A stretch of DNA of 64,000 nt, from the NCBI RefSeq assembly GCF_030345095.1, contig NZ_CP128360.1, positions 1,798,001-1,862,000 on the forward strand. Direction: 5' to 3'. Made by a program: the position numbers and the translations under genes. Under the pieces are notes generated by a model. The model saw only the letters and a program-made list of their open reading frames with translations. It did no database searches and had not been told where the DNA came from. Position 1 is the stretch's first letter. Every line of letters begins with the position of its first letter. Below, in pieces: positions 25,722-34,154 of this stretch. The DNA is from Solwaraspora sp. WMMA2056 (GTDB lineage: Bacteria > Actinomycetota > Actinomycetes > Mycobacteriales > Micromonosporaceae).

Positions 25722-26639
25722 TCAGCAGCCCAGGTCGACGCCGCGTTCGCGCAGCCACGGCGCCGGGTCGACCTGGCTCCACAGCCCACCGACGTGCACC
25801 TCGAAGTGCAGGTGCGGGCCGGTGGAGTCACCGGTGGAGCCCTCCTGGCCGATCTGGTCGCCCGGGGCCACCTTGTCGCCGACGGCGACGCTGGTGGCGG
25901 AGAGATGGGCGTAGTGGGTGAGCAGACCGTTGCCGTGGTCGATCACCACGGAGATGCCGTACCCGGTGTAGGCCCAGCCGGCGACGGTGACGGTGCCCGC
26001 TCCGGCGGCCAGGACCGGCGTACCGGCAGGCATGGCGAGGTCCATTCCGGCGTGCAGGACGCCCCAGCGCTGGCCGTAGCAGGAGGTGATCTGCGCGCCG
26101 GGCATCGGGGTGACCCAGTCGGGGCTGGCGCTCGGTGTCGGGTCGGGCGCGGTGGCGGCGGCAGCGGTGGCCGCTCCGCTGTCGGCCGGGGCGTCGGCGC
26201 CCGCGTCGGTCCCGGCTTCGGTCGGGGTCGCCGCGTCGGTGGGTGCGGCGGCAGATGTCGTACCGCTCGGTGTCGGGGTGGCGTCGGCCGGGCCGAAGCC
26301 GGCCTGCCCGCCGGGCTCGGCGGTGGCGCGGCGTTCGCTGCGGTCGGCCCGCTGTGCCGTGTCGGCCCGTTCGTCGATGGCCGCCTGCTCGTCGGTGGTC
26401 CGTTCGCCGGCGGTGGTGACGGTGGTGGGGTCGTTCTGCCCAGGCTCGTCGGGGTAGGTCAGGGCGGTGGCGGCACCGCCGATGCCGAGGGCGGCGATGG
26501 CCAGCCCGGTGAGCGCCACGGTGCGGCTGCGCCGCCCGATGTGACGGATCCGGGCGCGGGCACCGGGCGGGAGCCGGTGCGCGCCGGTGGCGCGGTGTCG
26601 GGCCGGTGCGGCGGGCCGGGAAGGCTCGGTGTGCGACAC
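25722..26639 (-). CDS. M23 (LytM) peptidase, membrane-anchored, 305 aa
   Basis: A short cytoplasmic basic N-terminus, one membrane segment (about 40-60), an Ala/Thr/Pro/Glu-rich extracytoplasmic linker of about 110 residues, and a C-terminal LytM domain (about 180-300). The zinc ligands and catalytic His are intact: His196 and Asp200 (HAGMD), His245 (HYAHL), His276/His278 (HLHFE). It should cleave peptide crosslinks of peptidoglycan. The GTG at 26639 is chosen for GGAGGT six bases upstream. A TGTGA-N6-TCACA-like site lies 162 bases upstream. A second LytM gene is directly upstream on the same strand. Confidence 0.92.
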   Translation of the reverse strand: MSHTEPSRPAAPARHRATGAHRLPPGARARIRHIGRRSRTVALTGLAIAALGIGGAATALTYPDEPGQNDPTTVTTAGERTTDEQAAIDERADTAQRADRSERRATAEPGGQAGFGPADATPTPSGTTSAAAPTDAATPTEAGTDAGADAPADSGAATAAAATAPDPTPSASPDWVTPMPGAQITSCYGQRWGVLHAGMDLAMPAGTPVLAAGAGTVTVAGWAYTGYGISVVIDHGNGLLTHYAHLSATSVAVGDKVAPGDQIGQEGSTGDSTGPHLHFEVHVGGLWSQVDPAPWLRERGVDLGC

Positions 26640-26800
26640 GGGGGGACCTCCGTGGTAGGGAGAGCACGGACCCGAAAATGGTGGTGTGCCAACCACGGAG
26701 GGTGGGTACGGGGTACCAGGAGAAGTGACTCAGGGTGCTCACGGATGGGGAGTTCTGCGGCGCGGGCGGTAGCTCTGCGTAGTTTTTGCTGGCGGTTGAA

Positions 26801-26816
26801 CGTGACGCCGATCACA
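26801..26816 (-). promoter_or_regulatory. Crp-type binding site upstream of M23 gene
   Basis: CGTGACGCCGATCACA matches the Crp consensus TGTGA-N6-TCACA at nine of ten defined bases. It lies 162 bases upstream of the LytM gene start. In actinobacteria cAMP-Crp controls wall-hydrolase genes such as rpfA, which makes the assignment plausible. Confidence 0.6.
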
Positions 26817-26864
26817 ATGCGTCGAGTGGTGCAGGTCACTTCTGGGCGATCGAGGACACAAGAA

Positions 26865-26892
26865 ACCGCCCAGACCGGCTGGTCTGGGCGGT
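26865..26892 (-). terminator. Intrinsic terminator of the upstream M23 gene
   Basis: ACCGCCCAGACC (26865-26876) and GGTCTGGGCGGT (26881-26892) form a perfect 12-bp stem with a 4-base loop. Read on the minus strand it is followed by TTCTTGTG. It ends the transcript of the M23 gene whose stop is at 26912. Confidence 0.88.
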
Positions 26893-26911
26893 CAACTACT
26901 GATACGCTCAG

Positions 26912-27634
26912 TCAGGAGTCGACTACTCCACCGTAAATTGACTCCACTTGTAGCTGGATGTCCACTCCCTTGTCCCGCAACCACGGGATCGGGTCCTTCG
27001 CTTCGCCCTCGACGTGCACCTCCAGGTGCAGGTGGGCGCCGTAGGAGTGGCCCGTGTTCCCGACGTCCCCGAGCAGGTCGCCTGCCTCGACCCGGTCGCC
27101 GGCGGTGACCCGCAGCCGGGAAGCGTGCCCGTAGACCGCCTCGGTGCCGTCGTCGTGCTTGACGATGACGCAGTAGCCGTAGCCGCCGTTCCAGCCGGCC
27201 AGGGTGACTGTGCCCGAGTGGATCGACTGGAACGGGGTGCCCTCCGGGGCGGCCAGGTCGACACCGGCGTGCAGCTTGCCCCACCGCATCCCGTACGGGG
27301 AGGTGAAGGTGTAGCCGTGCAGCGGCAGCATCCACACGTCCGGCGCTGCCTGGGTCATCGAGGTGGCCGGCGCGCGGTCGGTGTCCCGCGACGCCCGCTC
27401 GGCGTCGCTGGCGCGCTCGAGGGCCTGGTCACTCAGGGCGGCCGTGGTCTCCAGGTCGGCCAGGGCCGCAGGGCTCAGTGTCTTGGCGTCCGGCATCGCG
27501 CTGGCCCCGAGGGCGACGACACCCGCGCCGACCACGGCGGTGGTCATCACCGCGGCGTACCGGTTGCGAGGGGGGGTGGGTACGCGGCGGCGACCCCGAT
27601 ATCTGTCGGGCTCTGACGACAGGCGTTGGCGCAC
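26912..27634 (-). CDS. M23 (LytM) peptidase, 240 aa
   Basis: A basic N-terminus and one membrane segment or signal anchor (about 27-47), a charged helical linker (LADLETTAALSDQALERASDAERASRD), then a LytM domain (about 105-215). Active-site residues are present: His122/Asp126 (HAGVD), His170 (YGHAS), His201/His203 (HLHLE). The protein ends soon after the domain. The GTG at 27634 is chosen because GGAGGG lies at the right distance. It is probably a peptidoglycan endopeptidase acting outside the membrane. It has its own terminator and is divergent from the B12-binding gene. Confidence 0.92.
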   Translation of the reverse strand: MRQRLSSEPDRYRGRRRVPTPPRNRYAAVMTTAVVGAGVVALGASAMPDAKTLSPAALADLETTAALSDQALERASDAERASRDTDRAPATSMTQAAPDVWMLPLHGYTFTSPYGMRWGKLHAGVDLAAPEGTPFQSIHSGTVTLAGWNGGYGYCVIVKHDDGTEAVYGHASRLRVTAGDRVEAGDLLGDVGNTGHSYGAHLHLEVHVEGEAKDPIPWLRDKGVDIQLQVESIYGGVVDS

Positions 27635-27784
27635 GCACACCCTCCGTTGGCGGGTAGTTCGGCCGGTGGTGCAAGCGTCGTAGGACCGTGTAGTTAACGC
27701 TCGTTGGCCGGGTTGGTTCTGGCCGGAACCAGATGACAACCGTGGACACGGTAGCCAACCCCCAGCCTGGCCACAACCCGACTC

Positions 27785-27814
27785 GCAAAAAACCGTTGAC
27801 GATCTGCGATCGTC
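27785..27814 (-). terminator. Dyad followed by T-tract on the minus strand
   Basis: GACGATC (27798-27804) and GATCGTC (27808-27814) are a perfect 7-bp inverted repeat with a 3-base loop. On the minus strand the stem is followed by AACGG and six T residues (27785-27790). It could terminate or attenuate transcription towards the M23 gene. Confidence 0.5.
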
Positions 27815-27861
27815 CGTTGTGTATTGTCCGAATTCGTAACCTTTTATTAGCCCACTCGTTG

Positions 27862-27876
27862 GTAACTCCCGGTTAC
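27862..27876. promoter_or_regulatory. MtrA-like GTnAC repeat
   Basis: GTAAC-tcccg-GTTAC at 27862-27876, with a further GTAAC near 27836, resembles the paired GTnAC motifs bound by the response regulator MtrA. In actinobacteria MtrA controls wall-hydrolase genes. The assignment rests on pattern only. Confidence 0.4.
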
Positions 27877-28018
27877 ATTGAGCAATACTTATCGTGCGTT
27901 CAGTGTGTCGGTCCGCTGTCCCGTGTCGGGCGACGGACAGGCTCCCGCCAGCCTGCCGACGTTGGTTAACCTTCGTTAAGGGCCGCATGCGGCGGGCCGA
28001 CGGGCGGGAGGCGCAGCG

Positions 28019-28441
<423 letters not shown>

Positions 28442-28828
28442 CGCGCGGCGATCAGGCGACGCACGTCCGCCAATAGGTGAGAGGCCGGACGCACCCCTCA
28501 CACGTCCGGCCTCTCCATGCACGATGCCCCGCCGCCACCCCTCGACCGACAGGGCATCGGCCGCTTTCGCGTCGGCGCCGCTGTGCGTGCACCGACATCA
28601 CAGTCAACGACGCCCGTCACCGGTGGTTACGTGGCCGGCCGGCCTTTTTCCCGGCCGGGCGAGGTGTGTGCGGTTGCGCACACCGTCCGCCCGGCTGCTG
28701 GCCCCACCGGTACGGGTGGTTAGGCTGCGCCAATGGCCGGTCACGGCTCGTGACCGGACAAGTCATCTGCAATGCACGCTGGCGGCGGCGCGACGGCGCG
28801 CCGCGGAGACGGAACGGGACGCGCAAAC
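28442..28828. other. 387-base intergenic stretch before sucCD
   Basis: No gene is supported. It contains the terminator at 28479-28515, a CCGGCCGG...CCGGCCGG hairpin near 28635-28657, a GTGTG...CACAC dyad near 28665-28684, and a TAGGCT -10 candidate at 28721-28726 for sucC. The -35 match is poor. Confidence 0.5.
28479..28515 (+). terminator. Hairpin terminator after the B12-binding gene
   Basis: GAGAGGCCGGACG (28479-28491) and CGTCCGGCCTCTC (28503-28515) form a perfect 13-bp stem with an 11-base loop. There is no T-tract, as is common in high-GC actinobacteria. Confidence 0.85.
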
Positions 28829-30025
28829 GTGGACCTGTACGAGTACCAGGGGCGCGAGCTGTTCGAGCGACACGGGTTGCCCGTGCTCGCCGGCGGCGTC
28901 GCCACCACCCCGGAAGAGGCCCGCGCGATCGCCGAGCGCCTCGGCGGCCGTGTCGTGGTCAAGGCCCAGGTCAAGGTCGGTGGTCGGGGCAAGGCCGGCG
29001 GCGTCAAGCTGGCCGAGGACGCCGACGAGGCGACCACCCACGCCACCAACATCCTCGGGATGGACATCAAGGGGCACACCGTCGGCAAGGTGATGCTGAC
29101 GGTGACCGCCGACATCGCCGACGAGTACTACCTGTCGTACCTGCTGGACCGGGCGAACCGTACCTTCCTCTGCATCGCCAGCGTCGCTGGCGGCATGGAC
29201 ATCGAACAGGTCGCCGCCGAGACCCCGGAGCGGGTCGCCAAGATCGCCATCGACGCCACCGTCGGGGTGGACGAGGCCAAGGCCGCCGAGATCGTGACCG
29301 CAGCCGGCTTCCCGGCGGAGCTCGCCGACCAGATCACCGAGATCGCGGTACGCCTCTGGCAGGCGTTCATCGCCGAGGACGCCACCCTCGTCGAGGTCAA
29401 CCCGTTGGCCCGCACCACCGAGGGCCGGGTGCTCTGCCTGGACGCCAAGGTCACCCTCGACGAGAACGCCGGCTTCCGGCACCCCGACCACGAGGCGATG
29501 GTCGACCAGTCCGCCGTCGACCCGCTGGAGCAGCGGGCCAAGGAGAAGGACCTCAACTACGTCAAGCTCGACGGCTCGGTCGGCATCATCGGCAACGGTG
29601 CCGGGCTCGTCATGTCCACCCTCGACGTGGTGGCGTACGCCGGTGAGGCGCACGGCGGCGTCAAGCCGGCCAACTTCCTCGACATCGGCGGCGGGGCCAG
29701 CGCGGCGGTGATGGCCAACGGGCTGGAGATCGTGCTCTCCGACCCGGCCGTACGGACCGTCTTCGTCAACGTCTTCGGTGGGATCACCGCCTGCGACGAG
29801 GTCGCCAACGGCATCGTGCAGGCCCTGGCGCTGCTGGAGCAGCGCGGCGAGACGGTCACCAAGCCGCTCGTGGTCCGCCTCGACGGCAACAACGCCGAGG
29901 CCGGCCGGGCCATCCTCGACTCGGCCGCCAACCCGCTCGTCGAGCGGGTCGACACCATGGACGGAGCGGCCGAGCGGGCCGCGCAGCTCGCCGCAGCGGC
30001 GTCCGGCCGCCCGGAAGGACAGTGA
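28829..30025 (+). CDS. sucC: Succinyl-CoA ligase, beta subunit
   Basis: 398 residues. The ATP-grasp domain begins at [16 protein letters not shown] and binds nucleotide ([22 protein letters not shown]). The C-terminal CoA-ligase domain includes [12 protein letters not shown] and the GGGAS and VNVFGGI motifs. It forms succinate and ATP or GTP from succinyl-CoA in the citric acid cycle, as a heterotetramer with SucD. Start is the GTG at 28829, directly before the conserved N-terminus; GGAGACGG lies upstream. sucD follows immediately. Confidence 0.97.
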   Translation: MDLYEYQGRELFERHGLPVLAGGVATTPEEARAIAERLGGRVVVKAQVKVGGRGKAGGVKLAEDADEATTHATNILGMDIKGHTVGKVMLTVTADIADEYYLSYLLDRANRTFLCIASVAGGMDIEQVAAETPERVAKIAIDATVGVDEAKAAEIVTAAGFPAELADQITEIAVRLWQAFIAEDATLVEVNPLARTTEGRVLCLDAKVTLDENAGFRHPDHEAMVDQSAVDPLEQRAKEKDLNYVKLDGSVGIIGNGAGLVMSTLDVVAYAGEAHGGVKPANFLDIGGGASAAVMANGLEIVLSDPAVRTVFVNVFGGITACDEVANGIVQALALLEQRGETVTKPLVVRLDGNNAEAGRAILDSAANPLVERVDTMDGAAERAAQLAAAASGRPEGQ

Positions 30026-30030
30026 TCGAA

Positions 30031-30918
30031 ATGGCGATCTGGCTGACCAAGGACTCCCGGGTCATCGTGCAGGGGATGACCGGCTCCGAAGGCTCCAAGC
30101 ACACCCGGCGGATGCTCGCCGCCGGCACCAACGTCGTCGGCGGGGTCAACCCCCGCAAGGCGGGCCAGCAGGTCGAGTTCGGCGACGTGCGGTTGCCGGT
30201 CTTCGCCAGCGTCACCGAGGCGATGAGCAGCACCGGCGCCGACGTCACGGTCATCTTCGTCCCGCCGGCGTTCTGCAAGGCCGCGGTGATGGAGGCCATC
30301 GACGCGCAGATCCCGCTCGCCGTGGTGATCACCGAGGGCATCCCGGTGCACGACTCGACGGCGTTCTGGGCCTACAACGTCGCCTCCGGCGGCAAGACCC
30401 GGATCATCGGCCCGAACTGCCCGGGGATCGCCTCGCCGGGCGCGTCCAACGCCGGCATCATCCCGGCCGACATCACCCCGGCCGGGCGCATCGGCCTGGT
30501 CAGCAAGAGCGGCACGCTGACCTACCAGCTGATGTACGAGCTGCGCGACATCGGCTTCTCCACCTGCGTCGGCATCGGCGGTGACCCGGTCATCGGCACC
30601 ACCCACATCGACGCCCTGGCAGCCTTCCAGGACGACCCGGAGACCGACGCCGTCGTGATGATCGGCGAGATCGGCGGCGACGCCGAGGAGCGGGCCGCCG
30701 AGTTCATCAAGGCCAACGTGACCAAGCCGGTGGTCGGCTACATCGCCGGGTTCACCGCCCCGCCCGGCAAGACCATGGGCCACGCGGGCGCGATCATCTC
30801 CGGGTCCGCCGGCACCGCCGACGCCAAGCAGGCCGCCCTGGAGGCAGCCGGCGTCAAGGTCGGCCGTACGCCGAGTGAGACCGCCCGCCTGATGCGGCAG
30901 GTCATCACCGGCGGCTGA
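30031..30918 (+). CDS. sucD: Succinyl-CoA ligase, alpha subunit
   Basis: 295 residues. The CoA-binding Rossmann domain opens with [20 protein letters not shown]. The catalytic, phosphorylated His is in [17 protein letters not shown] (about 251). NPRKAG and [10 protein letters not shown] match family positions. The ATG at 30031 has GGAAGGACA upstream; a GTG at 30022 overlapping the sucC stop is less likely. It is co-transcribed with sucC and ends at the terminator at 30941-30984. Confidence 0.97.
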   Translation: MAIWLTKDSRVIVQGMTGSEGSKHTRRMLAAGTNVVGGVNPRKAGQQVEFGDVRLPVFASVTEAMSSTGADVTVIFVPPAFCKAAVMEAIDAQIPLAVVITEGIPVHDSTAFWAYNVASGGKTRIIGPNCPGIASPGASNAGIIPADITPAGRIGLVSKSGTLTYQLMYELRDIGFSTCVGIGGDPVIGTTHIDALAAFQDDPETDAVVMIGEIGGDAEERAAEFIKANVTKPVVGYIAGFTAPPGKTMGHAGAIISGSAGTADAKQAALEAAGVKVGRTPSETARLMRQVITGG

Positions 30919-30940
30919 GCCGCCGTACCGCGCCGTGCAC

Positions 30941-30984
30941 CGCAGGGGGCCAGCTACCGGGCGACCGGTCGATGGCCCCCTGCG
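30941..30984. terminator. Bidirectional terminator between sucD and DUF4190-like gene
   Basis: CGCAGGGGGCCA (30941-30952) pairs with TGGCCCCCTGCG (30973-30984), and an inner ACCGG/CCGGT pair extends the fold. It separates two convergent genes. Confidence 0.88.
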
Positions 30985-30993
30985 TGCTGCCGG

Positions 30994-31245
30994 TCAGCCG
31001 ATCGGGTAGTTCCCGGTGGCCCAGAGACTGGCCCCACCGATGATGTTCAGCACGCTGAGCACGATCGCCACCCAACCCAGCACGGTGGACTTGCCGAAGC
31101 GGTTGGCGTCGCGGATCGACAGCGCGCCGAAGAGGATCCCGAGGATGCCGCAGCAGAGCAGGCCGACCACGATGCCGAGCACACCCCACAGGGTGCTCCG
31201 GTCGCTGCCGGCCGCTGCCGCAGGCGGTGGATACTGCGCGGTCAC
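30994..31245 (-). CDS. Small DUF4190-like membrane protein, 83 aa
   Basis: A short Pro/Ala-rich head, then two membrane helices (about 20-42 and 55-78) joined by a basic loop with ALSIRDANRFGKST, the arrangement of DUF4190 proteins. Function is unknown. The start is taken as the GTG at 31245 (VTAQYPPP); GTG at 31251 is an alternative. A larger relative with the same domain is encoded at 32837-33397. Confidence 0.7.
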   Translation of the reverse strand: MTAQYPPPAAAAGSDRSTLWGVLGIVVGLLCCGILGILFGALSIRDANRFGKSTVLGWVAIVLSVLNIIGGASLWATGNYPIG

Positions 31246-31405
31246 GTACACCCCCGTCGAGTCGACGACCGCCGCCGTGGGCGGTGCGGTACGCCACCGA
31301 GCGTACGGTCTTTTGCCCGAATTGGTGGGTGGTTCGGCAGGTCACCGGCCCGACCACGGCGGTAATGCCGCAGCATCGGTGCACTGACGTGCCAAAGTAG
31401 GCACG

Positions 31406-32800
31406 ATGGCAGCCCACCCCCCGGAACCGCCGCCGGACCACGCCGTACCTGTCGACGTGGCCCGGCCGCCCGGTGCCGCCCGGCCGCCCGGTGCCGGCCG
31501 GCCGTCGACACCTGGTGCGGCCCGACGCCGCCGGGCCCCGCTACTGGTCGCGGCCACCGTCACCACGCTCTGGGCGGCGGTCGTGTCCTACCTGCCGGTC
31601 GCGGCGGTGCTGTGGCTGCTGCGGTCGGCCGAAGGGGCGTCGTCGGTGCCCGACGCGGCCCGCGTCGGCCTCGCCGCCTGGCTGCTCGGCCACGGCGTAC
31701 CGCTGGGGACCTCGACCGGCCCGCTCGGGCTGGCCCCGCTGCTGCTCAGCGTCCTCGCCGCCTGGCGGATCTACCGCGCCGGGGTGCACACCACCCGGGC
31801 CATCGGTGCCCGCCGCAGCGGTTCGCCGGGGCACACCGCCGCCGTCGCGCTCGCTGTCGGCCTCGTGTACGGCGCCGCCGGTGCCGCCGCCGGGCTGGTC
31901 GCCGGGACCACGGCGGCAGCGGCCGACCCGACCCGGGCCGGGATCGGGTTGGCGGTGTTCGGCGCGGTCGGTGCGCTGCTCGGCGCGGCCCGGACCACCG
32001 GCGTCGACGCCCGGCTACGGGCCCGCGTCCCGGTGCCGCTGCGCCACGCCGGCCGGACCGGGCTGGTCGCGGCGCTGCTGGTGCTCGCGGCCGGTGCCGG
32101 TGCCGTCGGGCTGTCGGTGGCGGTCAGTGGTGGGGACGCCGCCGACACCATCGGCGTCTACCGGGCCGGCGTCGCCGGCCAGGCCGGCATCACCCTGCTC
32201 AGCCTCGCGTACGCGCCGAACGCCGCCATGTGGGCGACGTCCTATCTGCTCGGCCCCGGGTTCGCGTTGGGCACCGGCACGGCGGTACGCACCAGTGAGG
32301 TCACCCTCGGCAGTCTGCCGGCCGTACCGCTGTTCGCCGGCCTGCCGGGCGGTCCGTCCGGCGGGCTCAGCGCCGCGCTGCTGGCCCTGCCGGTGCTGGC
32401 CGGGATGACCGCCGGCTGGGTACTGACCCGGCGCTGGCCCGCCGTCGGCGTCGACGACACCGCCGGGCCCGGCGAGCCGGTGGGGTGGTTCACGTTGCTC
32501 GGTACGGCCCTGCTCAGCGGCCCGGTCGCCGGGGTGATCCTCGGAGCCGGTGCCGCCGCCTCCGGTGGTCCGCTCGGCGCCGGCCGGCTCGCCGAGGTCG
32601 GGCCGGTCGCCTGGCAGGTGGCGGCGGTCGCGGGTGCGGTGGTCGGCGTCGGCGCGGCGATCGGTGCCGGTGCGGCCCGCGCCGTGGCGGCGCCCCCGGC
32701 CGACCCGGTGGCGGCCGGTGGCCCCCGGCGGCAGCCACCCCGGCAGCGCCGTGGGGCGCCCCGGATCAGCCGCAGACGCGCCGCAGGGCGCCCCGGTTGA
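31406..32800 (+). CDS. PerM-like DUF6350 polytopic membrane protein
   Basis: 464 residues. A Pro-rich cytoplasmic N-terminus (~45) is followed by about ten Ala/Gly/Leu/Val-rich membrane segments and a basic C-terminal tail. The blocks SYLPVAAVLWLL, GLAAWLLGHGVPL, LAPLLLSVLAAWRIYRAG and YAPNAAMWATSYLLGPGF are typical of DUF6350. The mycobacterial member beside purN (PerM) supports cell division under low magnesium or stress. Here purN lies 740 bases downstream with only a DUF4190 gene between, consistent with that orthology. A weak TAGGCA precedes the ATG at 31406. Confidence 0.82.
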   Translation: MAAHPPEPPPDHAVPVDVARPPGAARPPGAGRPSTPGAARRRRAPLLVAATVTTLWAAVVSYLPVAAVLWLLRSAEGASSVPDAARVGLAAWLLGHGVPLGTSTGPLGLAPLLLSVLAAWRIYRAGVHTTRAIGARRSGSPGHTAAVALAVGLVYGAAGAAAGLVAGTTAAAADPTRAGIGLAVFGAVGALLGAARTTGVDARLRARVPVPLRHAGRTGLVAALLVLAAGAGAVGLSVAVSGGDAADTIGVYRAGVAGQAGITLLSLAYAPNAAMWATSYLLGPGFALGTGTAVRTSEVTLGSLPAVPLFAGLPGGPSGGLSAALLALPVLAGMTAGWVLTRRWPAVGVDDTAGPGEPVGWFTLLGTALLSGPVAGVILGAGAAASGGPLGAGRLAEVGPVAWQVAAVAGAVVGVGAAIGAGAARAVAAPPADPVAAGGPRRQPPRQRRGAPRISRRRAAGRPG

Positions 32801-32815
32801 CCCGGGACGCCCTGC
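32783..32815. terminator. Hairpin over the DUF6350 stop codon
   Basis: GCAGGGCGCCCCGG (32783-32796) pairs with CCCGGGACGCCCTGC (32801-32815) with one mismatch. The TGA stop lies in the loop. It separates two convergent genes. Confidence 0.75.
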
Positions 32816-32836
32816 ACGCTCAGGAGGCCGGCCAGC

Positions 32837-33397
32837 TCAGAAGCTGAAGCCACCGCCGGTCTGCAACACCACACCGAGGATCGCGTTGGCGATACCGAGC
32901 ACGACCCCGACCGCGCCACAGATCAGACCGGCCATCGCCTGACCCCGGTTGTCCGCCAGACCCTGATCTGCCTTGTTACGGCCGAGGAAGCCGAGCACGA
33001 TGCCGGCGATCGCCACCAGGATGCCCAGCAGCGGGCAGCACAGCGCGAGCACGATCGAGGTGATACCGACGATCATGCCGACCAGGCCGAGGGTGTTGTT
33101 CTTCTGCGGACCCGGCGCGCCGTAACCCGGCGCCGGGTACGGCTGACCCGGCACCGGCTGCTGCGCGTACGGGTCGGAGTAGGGCTGGCCCGGGGGCGGC
33201 TGCTGGCCGTACGGCTGGCCGGAAGTGGGCGGCATGCCGTAGGCCGGCTGCCCCGACGTGGGCTGACCGTAGCCGGGCTGGCCGTAGCCGGGCTGGCCGT
33301 ACGGGTCGGACGGTGGAGACGAGGTCGGATCCTGGGGCTGCTGGGGCTGCTGGGGCTGCTGGCCGTACGGATCCTGGCCTGGATAGCCGGGCTGCAC
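32837..33397 (-). CDS. DUF4190-domain membrane protein with Pro/Gln/Tyr-rich head
   Basis: 186 residues. The N-terminal ~95 are built from Gln-Pro and Gly-Tyr-Gly-Gln-Pro repeats, likely disordered. The C-terminal domain has two membrane hairpins (KNNTLGLVGMIVGITSIVLA, a Cys-Cys pair in LALCCPLLG, then AMAGLICGAVGVVLGIANAI). No enzymatic motif. The GTG at 33397 is chosen because AAGGAG lies seven bases upstream. It is divergent from purN. Proteins of this type often sit near division or wall genes, but function is unknown. Confidence 0.8.
   Translation of the reverse strand: MQPGYPGQDPYGQQPQQPQQPQDPTSSPPSDPYGQPGYGQPGYGQPTSGQPAYGMPPTSGQPYGQQPPPGQPYSDPYAQQPVPGQPYPAPGYGAPGPQKNNTLGLVGMIVGITSIVLALCCPLLGILVAIAGIVLGFLGRNKADQGLADNRGQAMAGLICGAVGVVLGIANAILGVVLQTGGGFSF
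33332..33358. repeat. 9-base tandem repeat, three copies
   Basis: CTGGGGCTG is repeated exactly at 33332-33340, 33341-33349 and 33350-33358. On the coding (minus) strand it gives the Gln/Pro run near the N-terminus of the DUF4190 protein. Confidence 0.9.
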
Positions 33398-33527
33398 AGG
33401 GCACTCCTTCACGACGACGACGCTCAGGCCGGGCCGGAGATGGAAACTGCCCGAGCGACCGGCAGCGTATCTGGTCAGCGCAAATCCCGTCGCCCGATGG
33501 CCTGCGACGCACCGGCGCACCGCCGGG

Positions 33528-33540
33528 TAGGGTGCTGGCG
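33528..33540 (+). promoter_or_regulatory. -10 box placing purN as a leaderless gene
   Basis: TAGGGT (33528-33533) is followed seven bases later by the purN GTG at 33540. There is no Shine-Dalgarno sequence. Confidence 0.55.
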
Positions 33541-34154
33541 TGACCTCGTCCGCCGCCCGACTCGTGGTGCTCGTCTCCGGCTCCGGTAGCAACCTGCAGG
33601 CGTTGCTCGACGCCACCGCCGATCCGGCGTACGGCGCCGAGGTGGTCGCGGTCGGCGCGGACCGCGACGGCATCGCCGGCCTGGACCGGGCGGCCGCCGC
33701 CGGAGTGCCGACCTTCGTGACCCGCGTCGGCGACCACCCGACCCGCGCCGACTGGGACGCGGCGCTGACCGACCAGGTCGCGGCGTACCGGCCCGACCTG
33801 GTCGTCTCCGCCGGCTTCCTCAAGCTGGTCGGCGCGCGGTTCCTGGACGCCTTCGGCGACCGGTACGTCAACACCCACAACTCGCTGCTGCCGGCCTTCC
33901 CCGGCATGAACGGCCCCCGGGACGCCCTGGCCTACGGGGTGAAGCTGGCCGGGGCCACCCTGTTCTTCGTGGACGCGGGCGTCGACACCGGCCCGATCGT
34001 CGCCCAGGTCGCCGTCCCGGTCGAACCCGACGACGACGAGGCCAGCCTGACCGAGCGGATCAAGCAGGCCGAACGCGCCCAACTCGTCGAGTACGTCGGC
34101 CGGCTGGTCCGGCACGGCTGGAGCATCTCGCACCGAAAGGTCACCATCGGATGA
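33540..34154 (+). CDS. purN: Phosphoribosylglycinamide formyltransferase 1
   Basis: 204 residues. It transfers the formyl group of 10-formyl-tetrahydrofolate to GAR in purine synthesis. The phosphate-binding loop [14 protein letters not shown] opens the protein. The catalytic Asn-His pair is in [12 protein letters not shown] (about 108-112), and the Asp of [13 protein letters not shown] (about 146) completes the active site. Its stop overlaps the purH start (ATGA at 34151), so the two are coupled. folD, which makes the cofactor, lies 2.2 kb downstream in the same direction. Confidence 0.96.
   Translation: MTSSAARLVVLVSGSGSNLQALLDATADPAYGAEVVAVGADRDGIAGLDRAAAAGVPTFVTRVGDHPTRADWDAALTDQVAAYRPDLVVSAGFLKLVGARFLDAFGDRYVNTHNSLLPAFPGMNGPRDALAYGVKLAGATLFFVDAGVDTGPIVAQVAVPVEPDDDEASLTERIKQAERAQLVEYVGRLVRHGWSISHRKVTIG

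Larger units (their letters stand above)
27635..28018. other. 384-base divergent regulatory region
   Basis: No gene is seen between the M23 gene and the B12-binding gene. The stretch is distinctly A/T-rich. It holds a dyad with a T-tract (27785-27814), a GTAAC-N5-GTTAC element (27862-27876), and TTAAC-cttc-GTTAA near 27965. GGGAGG at about 28007 serves the start at 28019. Confidence 0.6.

Noticed and set aside
26640-26800. c-di-AMP (ydaO-type) riboswitch before the M23 gene
   Set aside because: Wall-hydrolase genes in actinobacteria often carry it, but its conserved core segments are absent here.
27635-28018. Cobalamin riboswitch before the B12-binding mutase subunit
   Set aside because: No B12-box-like core found in either strand.
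28635-28684. CCGGCCGG and GTGTG/CACAC dyads as operators of sucCD
   Set aside because: Simple GC or alternating dyads are expected by chance in this composition and do not overlap a clear promoter.
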